In this document: positions 15,351 to 23,073 of the stretch, in pieces
How the letters are laid out: each line of letters starts with the position of its first letter
Position numbering within the stretch: the first letter of the stretch is position 1
Source: an uncultured Oscillospiraceae bacterium
GTDB lineage: Bacteria; Bacillota; Clostridia; Oscillospirales; Oscillospiraceae
Reading direction: 5' to 3'
DNA length: 41,964 nucleotides
Assembly: GCA_900756575.1 (NCBI GenBank)
Contig: CAAEKQ010000080.1
Location: 1-41,964 of the forward strand
Program-made: the position numbers and the translations under genes
Notes under the pieces: model-generated
What the model saw: only the letters and a program-made list of their open reading frames with translations
The model's database searches: none
Told to the model about the DNA's origin: nothing

Positions 15351-16133
15351 ATGACAATCAAATGGATGCTCCATCGGATTACCCACCGAAAGCGCACTTA
15401 TATTCTACTGGGACTTATGCTGATCGGTTTCTCCATTACCGGCGGCGTGACCAAGTATTACAGCGCGGATCATGAGCTGATGGTGCTGAATATGGCCTTC
15501 GCCACCAACTTCGACACCATGGACGCATGGCAGAGCTGGCATATGCGCTGGCAATACACCTGGCTGGTCAGCGCCATCTCTATGACCGGTTTACTGCCCC
15601 TTCTGGTGAATATCATTCCCCGTCCCAGCGATCCGGAATTGACCGTTCCCGTGACCATGGGCCAAAGCCGCAGCAGTATCTTCTTTGCCCAGCTGCTCTG
15701 CTATGATCTGGCAGTAATTTCCCTCTGGCTGGGGTATCTGGTGATTGGCTATCTGTTCGGACATATTCCCATCCGCCCGATGTTCTCCGCCGGATACTAT
15801 TGCCGCACCATCTGCTATGCCCTGCTGCTCCAGCTGGACTATGCAAACCTGGCGCTGGCATTGGTATTGCTACTTAAAAATCGGATTCTGGGAATCCTCA
15901 TTGCAATTGTCGCCCTCATGCAGCTGAATATGCTCAAAAATCTCGGTTTTCTTTGGAACATTCTTTCCACCATCAGCTATGCTTCCCGGGATCGGGATAC
16001 GCTATGGATGTGGGCGGTGGATTCTCAGCCCACGCTGTCCCAGCTGCTGACGCTGATTCTATTTCCGGTCATCACCACGGCACTTTGCTGTCTGGTGGGT
16101 CTGATTCAAATTCACCGCCGGGATCTTGCCTGA
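15351..16133 (+). CDS. ABC-2-type membrane subunit (first gene of four-gene operon)
   Basis: 260 residues. A cytosolic lead (MTIKWMLHRITHRKRTY) is followed by about six membrane segments in the layout of ABC-2 permeases. A short extracytoplasmic section lies between helices 1 and 2 (about residues 30-60), and LPLLVNIIPRPSDPELTVPVTMGQSRSSIFFAQLL sits like the coupling region at the second helix pair. AAAGGAGG stands 8 nt before ATG 15351. The ATPase gene follows 13 bp after the stop, so this is half of a heterodimeric transporter together with the protein at 16872-17624. There is little sequence identity to well-known exporters. The roughly 180 bp in front holds the previous gene's terminator; I found no convincing promoter there. 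Confidence 0.72.
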   Translation: MTIKWMLHRITHRKRTYILLGLMLIGFSITGGVTKYYSADHELMVLNMAFATNFDTMDAWQSWHMRWQYTWLVSAISMTGLLPLLVNIIPRPSDPELTVPVTMGQSRSSIFFAQLLCYDLAVISLWLGYLVIGYLFGHIPIRPMFSAGYYCRTICYALLLQLDYANLALALVLLLKNRILGILIAIVALMQLNMLKNLGFLWNILSTISYASRDRDTLWMWAVDSQPTLSQLLTLILFPVITTALCCLVGLIQIHRRDLA

Positions 16134-16146
16134 AAGGAGGCGCACC

Positions 16147-16875
16147 ATGAACGTACTGACCGTCCACGACATTTCGAAACGCTATGGCAAACAGCAGGCG
16201 TTGGATCACGTGTCCTTCACCCTGGAATCCGGCCATATCTACGGCTTCGTAGGCAACAACGGCGCAGGAAAAACCACATTGTTCCGGATTCTGGCCGGGC
16301 TGGTTGCCCCGAATTCCGGCAGTATTACGCTGTTGGGCGCATCCACCCCGAAGGAACTCCGGGCCGCCCGGCGCAAGGTCGGATTTTTACTTCCCCGGGA
16401 GAGCTTCTCCGAGGACTTGACCGCACTGCATAATCTTATGGCATTCCAGCGGCTTCGGGGCTATCACGACGAAAACGAGGCCACGGAACTGCTTACAAGG
16501 GTCGGACTGGACGAAGATCACGTCCGCCGCTGGAAGCTCGAGAGCCTATCCACCGGCGAATTTCAGCGAGTCGCCATCGCCGCGGTACAGTTGGGTAGTC
16601 CCCAGCTGCTGGTGCTGGACGAACCGCAAAACGGTCTCGATCCCACCGCCGTCCATGAGTTCCGCCAGCATATCCTCGCCCTGCAGCAGGAGGGCATGAC
16701 CGTGATCCTCTCCAGCCACATTCTTTCGGAGCTATACCTGCTGGCCACGGACTTCATTTTCATTCACCACGGCAGAATTCTCCGCACCATGTCCAAAAAG
16801 GCCCTGGATGAACAGTGCATTGGCGGCAATCTGGAGGAGTTTTTCTTCTCGCTGGTGGGCGGTGACGGCCCATGA
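16147..16875 (+). CDS. ABC transporter ATP-binding protein
   Basis: 242 residues from ATG 16147 (AAAGGAGG 6 nt upstream; an in-frame TTG at 16126 overlaps that site). Walker A GNNGAGKTT at 36-44, signature LSTGE at 134-138 (in place of the usual LSGGQ), Walker B LLVLDEP at 154-160, switch His 191 in SSHIL. It resembles the ATPases of ABC-2 type exporters (bacitracin/lantibiotic self-protection or CcmA-like). Its last four bases overlap the ATG of the next permease gene, showing translational coupling. It would power the pair of membrane proteins on either side. Confidence 0.93.
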   Translation: MNVLTVHDISKRYGKQQALDHVSFTLESGHIYGFVGNNGAGKTTLFRILAGLVAPNSGSITLLGASTPKELRAARRKVGFLLPRESFSEDLTALHNLMAFQRLRGYHDENEATELLTRVGLDEDHVRRWKLESLSTGEFQRVAIAAVQLGSPQLLVLDEPQNGLDPTAVHEFRQHILALQQEGMTVILSSHILSELYLLATDFIFIHHGRILRTMSKKALDEQCIGGNLEEFFFSLVGGDGP

Positions 16876-17624
16876 ACGCCTTGCTGCCCTACCATTGGGC
16901 GCGAATTTGGCGAAAGAAATCATTGTGGGGCATTCTGCTTGTGGTCATCATTTGCCAGCTGCTGTTGGAAACCCAGGTGACGCCCACCGCCGCCAATCCG
17001 GCTTTTGGCGCATGGGTTGCTCGATTCCTCGGCCCCGGCGCATCATCGAAACTGGCCGCTCAGGTCTGCTATGCCGGAAATCAAATGAGCCTTGGCGCAA
17101 TTTATCTTCTGTTGGGCGCGGCCATCGGCGGAACGATTCTCTGTCCCGCCATAAAAATGAATGCCATGCTGCCCGTCACCGCCGCAGGCTATTCGCCGCG
17201 CCAGCAAAGCCGGTGCTGCATGGTATTATCGCTCCTGTTCTGCGCTTTGAGCATACTCGCAGTACTGATCGGAGAGTTCTTCCTTCCAAATTCCATTTTG
17301 ATCCAAATAGCACGGGAGCAGCCCATGCTGTTTCTGGGACTGGAGCTGTACCGCTTTCTTTGCTATCTAGGCTGCGCAGGGCTTGGCTTGCTGCTATGCC
17401 GCCTATGTCTGCGCTGTGAAGTGCCGCTGGTGTTGGGGTCGCTGTTCCTGACCGCCGAAACGCTGCCAACGCTGTCGAGAATCTGCGTGGTGCTCCCATC
17501 GGGCGGTATTTCGTCCCTGCTGTTCGGCACAGCGCTCCTATTATCCATGATGCACGGCATATTGGAAAGTGCTGCAATTCTATTGCTCTGCTTTCTCCCA
17601 ATTGGAAAGGAGGTTGCCTCATGA
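16872..17624 (+). CDS. ABC-2-type membrane subunit (third gene of operon)
   Basis: 250 residues with about six hydrophobic segments. The N-terminus (MNALLPYHWARIWRKKSLWGILLVVIICQLLLE) is a basic cytosolic lead followed by helix 1, as in ABC-2 membrane subunits. The middle segment PAIKMNAMLPVTAAGYSPRQQSRCC may be the loop that contacts the ATPase. It overlaps the ATPase gene by 4 bp (ATGA) and the following lipoprotein gene by 4 bp (ATGA). This coupling on both sides points to fixed stoichiometry of permease, ATPase and lipoprotein. The substrate cannot be told. Confidence 0.7.
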   Translation: MNALLPYHWARIWRKKSLWGILLVVIICQLLLETQVTPTAANPAFGAWVARFLGPGASSKLAAQVCYAGNQMSLGAIYLLLGAAIGGTILCPAIKMNAMLPVTAAGYSPRQQSRCCMVLSLLFCALSILAVLIGEFFLPNSILIQIAREQPMLFLGLELYRFLCYLGCAGLGLLLCRLCLRCEVPLVLGSLFLTAETLPTLSRICVVLPSGGISSLLFGTALLLSMMHGILESAAILLLCFLPIGKEVAS

Positions 17625-18157
17625 AACGATTTTCCCTTGTGCTTCCACTGTTGTGCTTCATTCTGCTTAGCGGATGCGGCAGTGAGAAGGACGTTCCGGA
17701 GGCGATGCCCCATCAGGACTTTGCCTCAAATTCCGCAGAAGTGCAAAACGATGTATTCCGGTCTTCTCCCGCGCCGGTTTCCCATCCACTGGAGGCTGCA
17801 CCCACACTGACGCTGTACTATCCGCTGTCTGCCGATGCACTTCCAGTCGGAGATCAACAGTTGCTTACCGCTTGGGAAGACGCTACGGGAGCCACCATCC
17901 ATGCCACCGGTATTCCCGTAGATGAGTATCAAAATAACCTCAACACTTATATATCCGCTGGCGAAATACCGGACTTGATGCGCAACGTCCCGACCTATCT
18001 GATGACAGAGGATGTTGATGCGCTGCTGGAGCTCAGCGATTTGATTGCGGAATACGCCCCCAACTATATCTCCGCCGCTCAGGAGAACATCCGCAGCTGG
18101 GATGTAGACCGCTGCATCGAGCTGTGGCAGGAGGCGCTGGATCGTTATTATGCCTAA
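17621..18157 (+). CDS. Miniature solute-binding lipoprotein lacking the central region
   Basis: 178 residues. Signal with lipobox LLSGC (Cys 19) and a linker to about residue 58. Next comes the first part of a large solute-binding protein: TLTLYYPLSADALPVGDQQL, a strand-helix unit at 84-110, ISAGEIPDLMRNVPT, and LIAEYAPNY at 141-149. Residues 160-178 (WDVDRCIELWQEALDRYYA) then match the very C-terminal helix of full-size members, for example MGIEDCIQLKQDAYDRYLA in the protein ending at 29683. About 400 residues that normally lie between (the rest of lobe 1, all of lobe 2, the ligand cleft) are absent, yet the frame is intact. The gene is coupled by ATGA overlap to an ABC membrane subunit. Either it is a remodelled accessory lipoprotein or an in-frame deletion product; conserved coupling favours use. 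Confidence 0.8.
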   Translation: MKRFSLVLPLLCFILLSGCGSEKDVPEAMPHQDFASNSAEVQNDVFRSSPAPVSHPLEAAPTLTLYYPLSADALPVGDQQLLTAWEDATGATIHATGIPVDEYQNNLNTYISAGEIPDLMRNVPTYLMTEDVDALLELSDLIAEYAPNYISAAQENIRSWDVDRCIELWQEALDRYYA

Positions 18158-18171
18158 AGGATATACAAAAA

Positions 18172-18206
18172 CCGGGCTGCCGCAAACGCGACAGCCCGGA
18201 ATTTTT
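18172..18206. terminator. Bidirectional terminator between ABC operon and hppA
   Basis: Stem CCGGGCTG-CGC/GCG-CAGCCCGG (one mismatch, AAAC loop). It is followed by AATTTTTC on plus and by TTTTTG on minus. Confidence 0.92.
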
Positions 18207-18216
18207 CTGTATGAAA

Positions 18217-20343
18217 TTACAGCAGGCCCAGCAGGTTGAACGTCACGATCAGGCCGGAGAACACAATGGAAACGGTGGAAACCAGCTTGATGAGGATGTT
18301 CAGAGAAGGACCGGAAGTATCCTTGAAGGGATCGCCGACGGTATCGCCAACGACAGCTGCCTTATGCTGCTCGCTGCCCTTGCCGCCGTGGTTGCCTCTC
18401 TCAATATACTTCTTGGCGTTATCCCAAGCGCCGCCGGCGTTGGACATAAACACTGCCATAGCGAAACCGGTAACGGATACGCCGCCCAGCAGACCAACCA
18501 CGCCGGTGGGTCCGAGGATCAGGCCGGTCACGATGGGAACGATGATTGCCAGCAGAGCGGGAACGACCATCTCATGGAGCGCGCCCTTGGTGCACATGCC
18601 AACGCAAGCCTGATAGTCGGGCTTTGCCTTGTATTCCATGATGCCGGGGATCTCCTTGAACTGACGGCGAACCTCGGTAACAATGGTCTGAGCAGCGGTC
18701 TGCACAGCACCCATGGTGAATGCGGAGAATACGAAGGTCAGCATAGCGCCGATGAACAGGCCAACCAGAACGGTGGGGCTGGTCAGGGAGAAGTTCAGGA
18801 CATCGGAGGTCTTGGTCTGAACGATGCTGACATAGGAAACCAGCAGAGCCAGAGCGGTCAGGGAAGCAGAGCCGATGGCAAAGCCCTTACCGGTAGCAGC
18901 TGTGGTGTTGCCCAGGGAATCCAGTGCGTCGGTACGGTCACGGACGAACTCGGGCAGCTCAGCCATCTCAGCGATGCCGCCGGCGTTATCCGCAACAGGG
19001 CCATAAGCGTCGGTTGCCAGGGTGATGCCCAGAGTGGAGAGCATACCAACACCGGCGATGCCGATGCCGTACAGGCCCTGGTTGAATGCTGCGGTGAAAC
19101 CACCGGCCTCATCAACGATGGTCAGGGAGCCGCCAGCTGCAAAGTAGGAAATCAGAACAGCAGCGCCGACAATCAGGATGGAGGAAGCGGTGGACTTCAG
19201 GCCCAGGGAGATGCCGCCGATGATGATGGTGGCGGAACCGGTCTCGGAAGCTGCAGCCAGCTCCTGAGTGGGCTTGTAGGTGTCGGAGGTGTAGTACTCG
19301 GTGAAGTAGCCGATGGCACAGCCGCCAACCAGGCCGCAGAGGATTGCAACGAAGATGCCCATGTTGCCCATGATGACATAGGTCAGGACAGCAGCGCAAA
19401 TTGCAGCCAGAACAGCAGCGGAATAGGTGCCGGTACGCAGGGTCTTCAGCAGGGACTTCTGGTCAGCGTCTTCCTTGGTCTTGACCATGAAGGAGCCGAT
19501 CAGGGAGCACAGCATGCCGGTGACAGCGATCATCAGAGGAAGCAGCATACCCTTGAAGCCATAGCCGGCGGTAGCAGCCAGAGCAAAGGTAGCCAGGATG
19601 GAGCCGACATAGCTCTCATACAGGTCAGCGCCCATGCCAGCAACGTCGCCGACGTTATCGCCAACGTTGTCAGCGATGGTAGCGGGGTTACGGGGGTCAT
19701 CCTCGGGGATACCGGCCTCAACCTTGCCAACCAGGTCAGCGCCCACGTCAGCAGCCTTGGTGTAGATACCGCCGCCAACACGAGCGAACAGCGCCATAAA
19801 GGAAGCGCCCATGCCGTTCATAACCATGATGTTGCCCAGCTCAACGGGATCGGTGATGCCGAATGCAAAGTGCAGGATGCAGAACCACATGGTAACGTCC
19901 AGCATACCCAGGCCAACCACGGTAAAGCCCATGACGGAGCCGGAGGAGAATGCCACACGCAGGCCCTTGTTCAGGCCCTCATAAGCAGCCTGAGCGGTAC
20001 GCGCGTTGGAGTTGGTAGCGATCTTCATGCCGATGAAACCAGCCAGCATGGAGAACACACCACCGGTGATGAATGCGAAGGGGGTAAACTTGGACAGCAT
20101 CTTGCCGCCCGTGGCAAATGCCATAATGAGAAGGATAACGAACACAACGGCAAACACCTTGCCAACGGTCATGTACTGATGCTTGAGGTAAGCATTTGCA
20201 CCGTCCCGGATGGCCTGTGCGATTTCGACCATCTTGTCGTTACCTTCCGAGTGCTTCATGACGATGCCGCGCTGAATAAATGCAAAGATCAGTGCAACCG
20301 CAGCGCCGATGAAGCCCAGCAGAAACAGGTTTTCCAACAACAA
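18217..20343 (-). CDS. hppA: Membrane-bound ion-pumping pyrophosphatase, K+-dependent type
   Basis: 708 residues with about 16 membrane helices, the full length of the family. It hydrolyses PPi and pumps Na+ and/or H+ across the membrane. The Mg-PPi site is present: DVGADLVGKVE at 199-209, EDDPRNPATIADNVGDN, and NVGDNVGDVAGMGAD at 226-240. GNTTAATGKG at 478-487 has Ala where K+-independent enzymes carry Lys, which predicts dependence on K+. Whether Na+ or H+ is moved depends on a membrane Glu that I cannot place safely. No ATG suits the start: three TTG codons in a row (20343, 20340, 20337) follow AAGGAG at 4, 7 and 10 nt, and 20340 has the best spacing. Promoter at 20374-20402. The gene is alone. 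Confidence 0.96.
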   Translation of the reverse strand: MLLENLFLLGFIGAAVALIFAFIQRGIVMKHSEGNDKMVEIAQAIRDGANAYLKHQYMTVGKVFAVVFVILLIMAFATGGKMLSKFTPFAFITGGVFSMLAGFIGMKIATNSNARTAQAAYEGLNKGLRVAFSSGSVMGFTVVGLGMLDVTMWFCILHFAFGITDPVELGNIMVMNGMGASFMALFARVGGGIYTKAADVGADLVGKVEAGIPEDDPRNPATIADNVGDNVGDVAGMGADLYESYVGSILATFALAATAGYGFKGMLLPLMIAVTGMLCSLIGSFMVKTKEDADQKSLLKTLRTGTYSAAVLAAICAAVLTYVIMGNMGIFVAILCGLVGGCAIGYFTEYYTSDTYKPTQELAAASETGSATIIIGGISLGLKSTASSILIVGAAVLISYFAAGGSLTIVDEAGGFTAAFNQGLYGIGIAGVGMLSTLGITLATDAYGPVADNAGGIAEMAELPEFVRDRTDALDSLGNTTAATGKGFAIGSASLTALALLVSYVSIVQTKTSDVLNFSLTSPTVLVGLFIGAMLTFVFSAFTMGAVQTAAQTIVTEVRRQFKEIPGIMEYKAKPDYQACVGMCTKGALHEMVVPALLAIIVPIVTGLILGPTGVVGLLGGVSVTGFAMAVFMSNAGGAWDNAKKYIERGNHGGKGSEQHKAAVVGDTVGDPFKDTSGPSLNILIKLVSTVSIVFSGLIVTFNLLGLL

Positions 20344-20373
20344 ACAACTCCTTACTATTAATATTGCCCACCT

Positions 20374-20402
20374 ATTTTACCAGCATCTTTGTGGGATTGC
20401 AA
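20374..20402 (-). promoter_or_regulatory. Promoter of hppA
   Basis: Minus strand -35 TTGCAA (20397-20402), 17-bp spacer, -10 TAAAAT (20374-20379). Confidence 0.65.
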
Positions 20403-20543
20403 TAGTTTCCGCAGGATTTTTCTCAAAACCGGCGAACCTTCCAATTGCGGCCCAAAAAGACGCATGAAAATTCGGCTTTGCAGGCAATGTTTCACTTTTC
20501 TCTGCCGCCCCGAAGAAAATCCCGGGCTTCCTCTGTTTTTCTC

Positions 20544-20572
20544 TTGTATTTTTTCGCAAAATAGCCTATAGT
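20544..20572 (+). promoter_or_regulatory. Promoter of the 75-aa orphan gene
   Basis: -35 TTGTAT (20544-20549), 17-bp spacer, -10 TATAGT (20567-20572). The rest of the 281-bp gap before it (20344-20543) shows no other structure I can support. Confidence 0.65.
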
Positions 20573-20624
20573 CAGAGGAGCATCTGAGCTTCATCTTATA
20601 AAACCGTCAAGGAGGGCATCCGCC

Positions 20625-20852
20625 ATGTCCGCAAAGATACAGGAAATTTCGCTGACAACCGTAACCGAGCATACCGGCTTTCGTGGCAGAAAGCAGACCA
20701 CGGAGGAAGCCGTCTGCCTGAAAACCGCCGGTGGCAATATCTATCTCAAAAAAAGTGCGGTAGAGGGCGCGGGCAACAGCTGGCAGCTGCTGGTTCGTCG
20801 GCTCAAGAATCTCTCTGCAGAAAAGAACATTCCGTTTTCTGATTCTCTTTAA
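20625..20852 (+). CDS. Small protein of unknown function (75 aa)
   Basis: 75 residues with no signal peptide or membrane segment. A middling basic protein with a beta-like first half (EISLTTVTEHTGFRGRKQTTEEAVCLKTAGGNIYLKKSAVEGAG) and a helix near the end (SWQLLVRRLKNLSAEKN). It has one Cys. AAGGAGG lies 8 nt before ATG 20625. It is a self-contained transcription unit with its own sigma-A promoter and a 13-bp terminator, which argues strongly that it is real and expressed. I do not recognise the family. Neighbours (hppA on the other strand, a binding lipoprotein downstream) give no functional hint. Confidence 0.7.
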   Translation: MSAKIQEISLTTVTEHTGFRGRKQTTEEAVCLKTAGGNIYLKKSAVEGAGNSWQLLVRRLKNLSAEKNIPFSDSL

Positions 20853-20867
20853 TCCCGCTCCCTGTAT

Positions 20868-20912
20868 CGCCCCATCCCGGTTTGGACCTGTCCGCCGGGA
20901 TGGGGCGTTTTT
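20868..20912 (+). terminator. Terminator of the 75-aa gene
   Basis: Perfect 13-bp stem CGCCCCATCCCGG/CCGGGATGGGGCG (14-nt loop) followed by TTTTT. Confidence 0.92.
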
Positions 20913-20984
20913 ATCATTTCCGGTCTGGGCTTTTTATTTTCCAACACTGTTTCATTTTTGATGCTGATAGAAAGTTTTTGAGAC

Positions 20985-21013
20985 TTGTTCCGAACCGCAA
21001 AAATTCGTATACT
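20985..21013 (+). promoter_or_regulatory. Promoter of solute-binding lipoprotein 2
   Basis: -35 TTGTTC (20985-20990), 17-bp spacer, -10 TATACT (21008-21013). Confidence 0.7.
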
Positions 21014-21066
21014 GAATATGAAAGGACCTGTCATCCGTTCTATTCTGAAGCAAAGGAGATATGCGA

Positions 21067-22875
21067 ATGAAAAAGAAGTTACTTGCCATGCTTCTGGCGC
21101 TTAGTATGCTGACTGCGCTGTTTACCGCCTGCGGTAATAATCCTGCATCCTCAGCCGCCCCGTCAGAGCCTTCTCAGGCATCAGAAGCCCCGCCTGCCGA
21201 AGACAAAGCGCCTTCGGAGCAGGCACCGGCAGAAGAAGCATCCGCACCGGAAGCATCCAGTGCAGACAACGCCTCTCCCACCTCTTGGCCCGCTACCCCC
21301 CTGGGCAATGTTGACCTGCCCCTGACCGACGAACCCGTCACCGTGACCATGTGGATGGGTGTCAACCCCAATGTACTGAAAATCACCGAGGATATCGGCA
21401 ACGACTGTGCGCTGTGGAACGAGCTGGCAACCCGTACCGGCGTCAATCTGGAGTTTACCGTGGTAAACCCCGACACCGAATCCGAAAAGTTTAACCTGAT
21501 GGTTGCCTCCAACGATCTCTCCGACATCATCTCCAACGCCACCAACCTGTATACCAACGGCGGTGAGGCTGCGGTTGCCGACGAGATTCTCATCGACCAT
21601 CTGCCCTATCTCACGGAAGAACTGACGCCTCAGATCTGCAAGCTCATGGAAGAATACCCCGATGCCGTGCCCGAGGCCCTCACCGAGAGCGGCTGGCTGG
21701 CCGGTATGCCCCAGCTGAGTATGCAGACCGAGACCACCCAGACCTTCGGCCCCATGATCCGCAAGGATTGGCTGGATGAGCTGGGCCTGGACGTTCCCGA
21801 GACCTATGACGAGCTACACGACGTGCTGGTAGCCTTCAAGGAGAAGAAGGGTGCCGATGCTCCGCTGCTGCTGAACTACGCTGCTACCGGTATCAACAAC
21901 GGTATGGTAGAGGGCTATGGTATCTTCGGTCTGGTAGCCGACGCCGCCATGAGCGAGCCCTATTATCAGGTGGACGACACCGTGATGTACGGCCCCATTC
22001 AGCCCGAGTTCAAAGAGTATCTGACCATGATCCACGACTGGTATCAGGAAGGCCTCATCTGGCAGGACTTCATGTCCTACACCGACTTCCAGAACCCGCC
22101 CACCGACGTAATTCTGGCAGACCGTGCCGGTGTGTTCTATGCCGAGGTCACCTACATTGCCACCCTGGAAGACGCCTCCAACACCGAGGGCTTTGAACTG
22201 GTGGCCATTCCCGACTTCGTTCGGAATCCCGGCGATACCATTCCCTTTAAGGAAGAGCGTGCTTATGCCGCTTCCACCCCCTGGTCCATTTCCACCCAGT
22301 GTGAGTGCCCCGAGCTGCTGATGCAGTGGTGCAACTATATGTACACTGACGAGGGCGCTCTGCTGTGCAACTACGGCCTCGAGGGGGAGAGCTTTGAGTA
22401 TGACGAGAACCACGTTCCCGTCTTCACCGATCTGGTGCTGAACAACCCCGATATGTCCACCACCGTCGCCCTGTTTATGTACTGCCTGGATCGCGGCCCC
22501 TTCTACCGTGACGAGACCCGTGAGCAGTCCGGCTACACCCAGGCTCAGAAGGACGCCAGCGGCATCTGGCAGAGCAACATGACCGTAGGCCGCGGCATCG
22601 GCAGCACCGCCCTCAATACCGAGGAGTCCTCCGAAGTCAACCAGTTCTACGGCGACATCAAGACCTACATCGAGCAGTCCGTGCTGGAGTTCATCATCGG
22701 CAACCGCGACCTTGCGGAGTTTGACGAGTATGTCTCCCACATCGAAGGCATGGGCATCGACAAGGTAACCGCCTGCTATCAGGACGCTTACCAGCGCTAT
22801 CTCAACGGTGAGGTTCCCGCAGCCCCTGCAGGCCCTCCCGGACCTCCCCCCGATGGCGCTCCCCCTCCGGGCTAA
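21067..22875 (+). CDS. Extracellular solute-binding lipoprotein 2 with Pro-rich tail (solitary)
   Basis: 602 residues from ATG 21067 (AAGGAG 8 nt upstream; ATG 21061 lies only 2 nt from it). Lipobox ALFTAC (Cys 22), a Ser/Ala/Glu/Pro linker to about residue 80, then a full-length family 1 binding fold: PVTVTMWMGVNPNVLKI, TRTGVNLEFTVVNPDTESEK, FNLMVASNDLSDIIS, and the closing helix GIDKVTACYQDAYQRYLNG. The last 18 or so residues after this helix (AAPAGPPGPPPDGAPPPG) are an unusual proline/glycine tail not seen in lipoproteins 1 and 3. No permease or ATPase gene is near. It has its own promoter and terminator, so it must work with transporter parts encoded elsewhere or as a surface binder. Ligand unknown; oligosaccharide is the usual guess for the family. 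Confidence 0.87.
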   Translation: MKKKLLAMLLALSMLTALFTACGNNPASSAAPSEPSQASEAPPAEDKAPSEQAPAEEASAPEASSADNASPTSWPATPLGNVDLPLTDEPVTVTMWMGVNPNVLKITEDIGNDCALWNELATRTGVNLEFTVVNPDTESEKFNLMVASNDLSDIISNATNLYTNGGEAAVADEILIDHLPYLTEELTPQICKLMEEYPDAVPEALTESGWLAGMPQLSMQTETTQTFGPMIRKDWLDELGLDVPETYDELHDVLVAFKEKKGADAPLLLNYAATGINNGMVEGYGIFGLVADAAMSEPYYQVDDTVMYGPIQPEFKEYLTMIHDWYQEGLIWQDFMSYTDFQNPPTDVILADRAGVFYAEVTYIATLEDASNTEGFELVAIPDFVRNPGDTIPFKEERAYAASTPWSISTQCECPELLMQWCNYMYTDEGALLCNYGLEGESFEYDENHVPVFTDLVLNNPDMSTTVALFMYCLDRGPFYRDETREQSGYTQAQKDASGIWQSNMTVGRGIGSTALNTEESSEVNQFYGDIKTYIEQSVLEFIIGNRDLAEFDEYVSHIEGMGIDKVTACYQDAYQRYLNGEVPAAPAGPPGPPPDGAPPPG

Positions 22876-22908
22876 CTGAACACTGATCCGTTTTGGATCC
22901 TCCTCTGC

Positions 22909-22943
22909 GCCCCGAACCAGGACAGGCTGGTTCGGGGCATTTT
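22909..22943 (+). terminator. Terminator of solute-binding lipoprotein 2
   Basis: 12-bp stem GCCCCGAACCAG/CTGGTTCGGGGC with a 6-nt loop, then ATTTTCC. Confidence 0.88.
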
Positions 22944-23073
22944 CCGCATTCTCTCCTTGACCTCATGGCGCTTCCAGATTAAAATAGAAATGGAGAAAAG
23001 TTTTTGCAACGACAACGTGGAATTTTGCGTCTTACTAAATAGAATAACAAGAATTCGGAAAGAGAGGAAACAC

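Noticed and set aside
18124..20361. 745-codon open frame antisense to hppA
   Set aside because: Gln/Asp/Gly/His-rich mirror of a Gly/Ala-rich membrane protein; hppA is certain on the minus strand.
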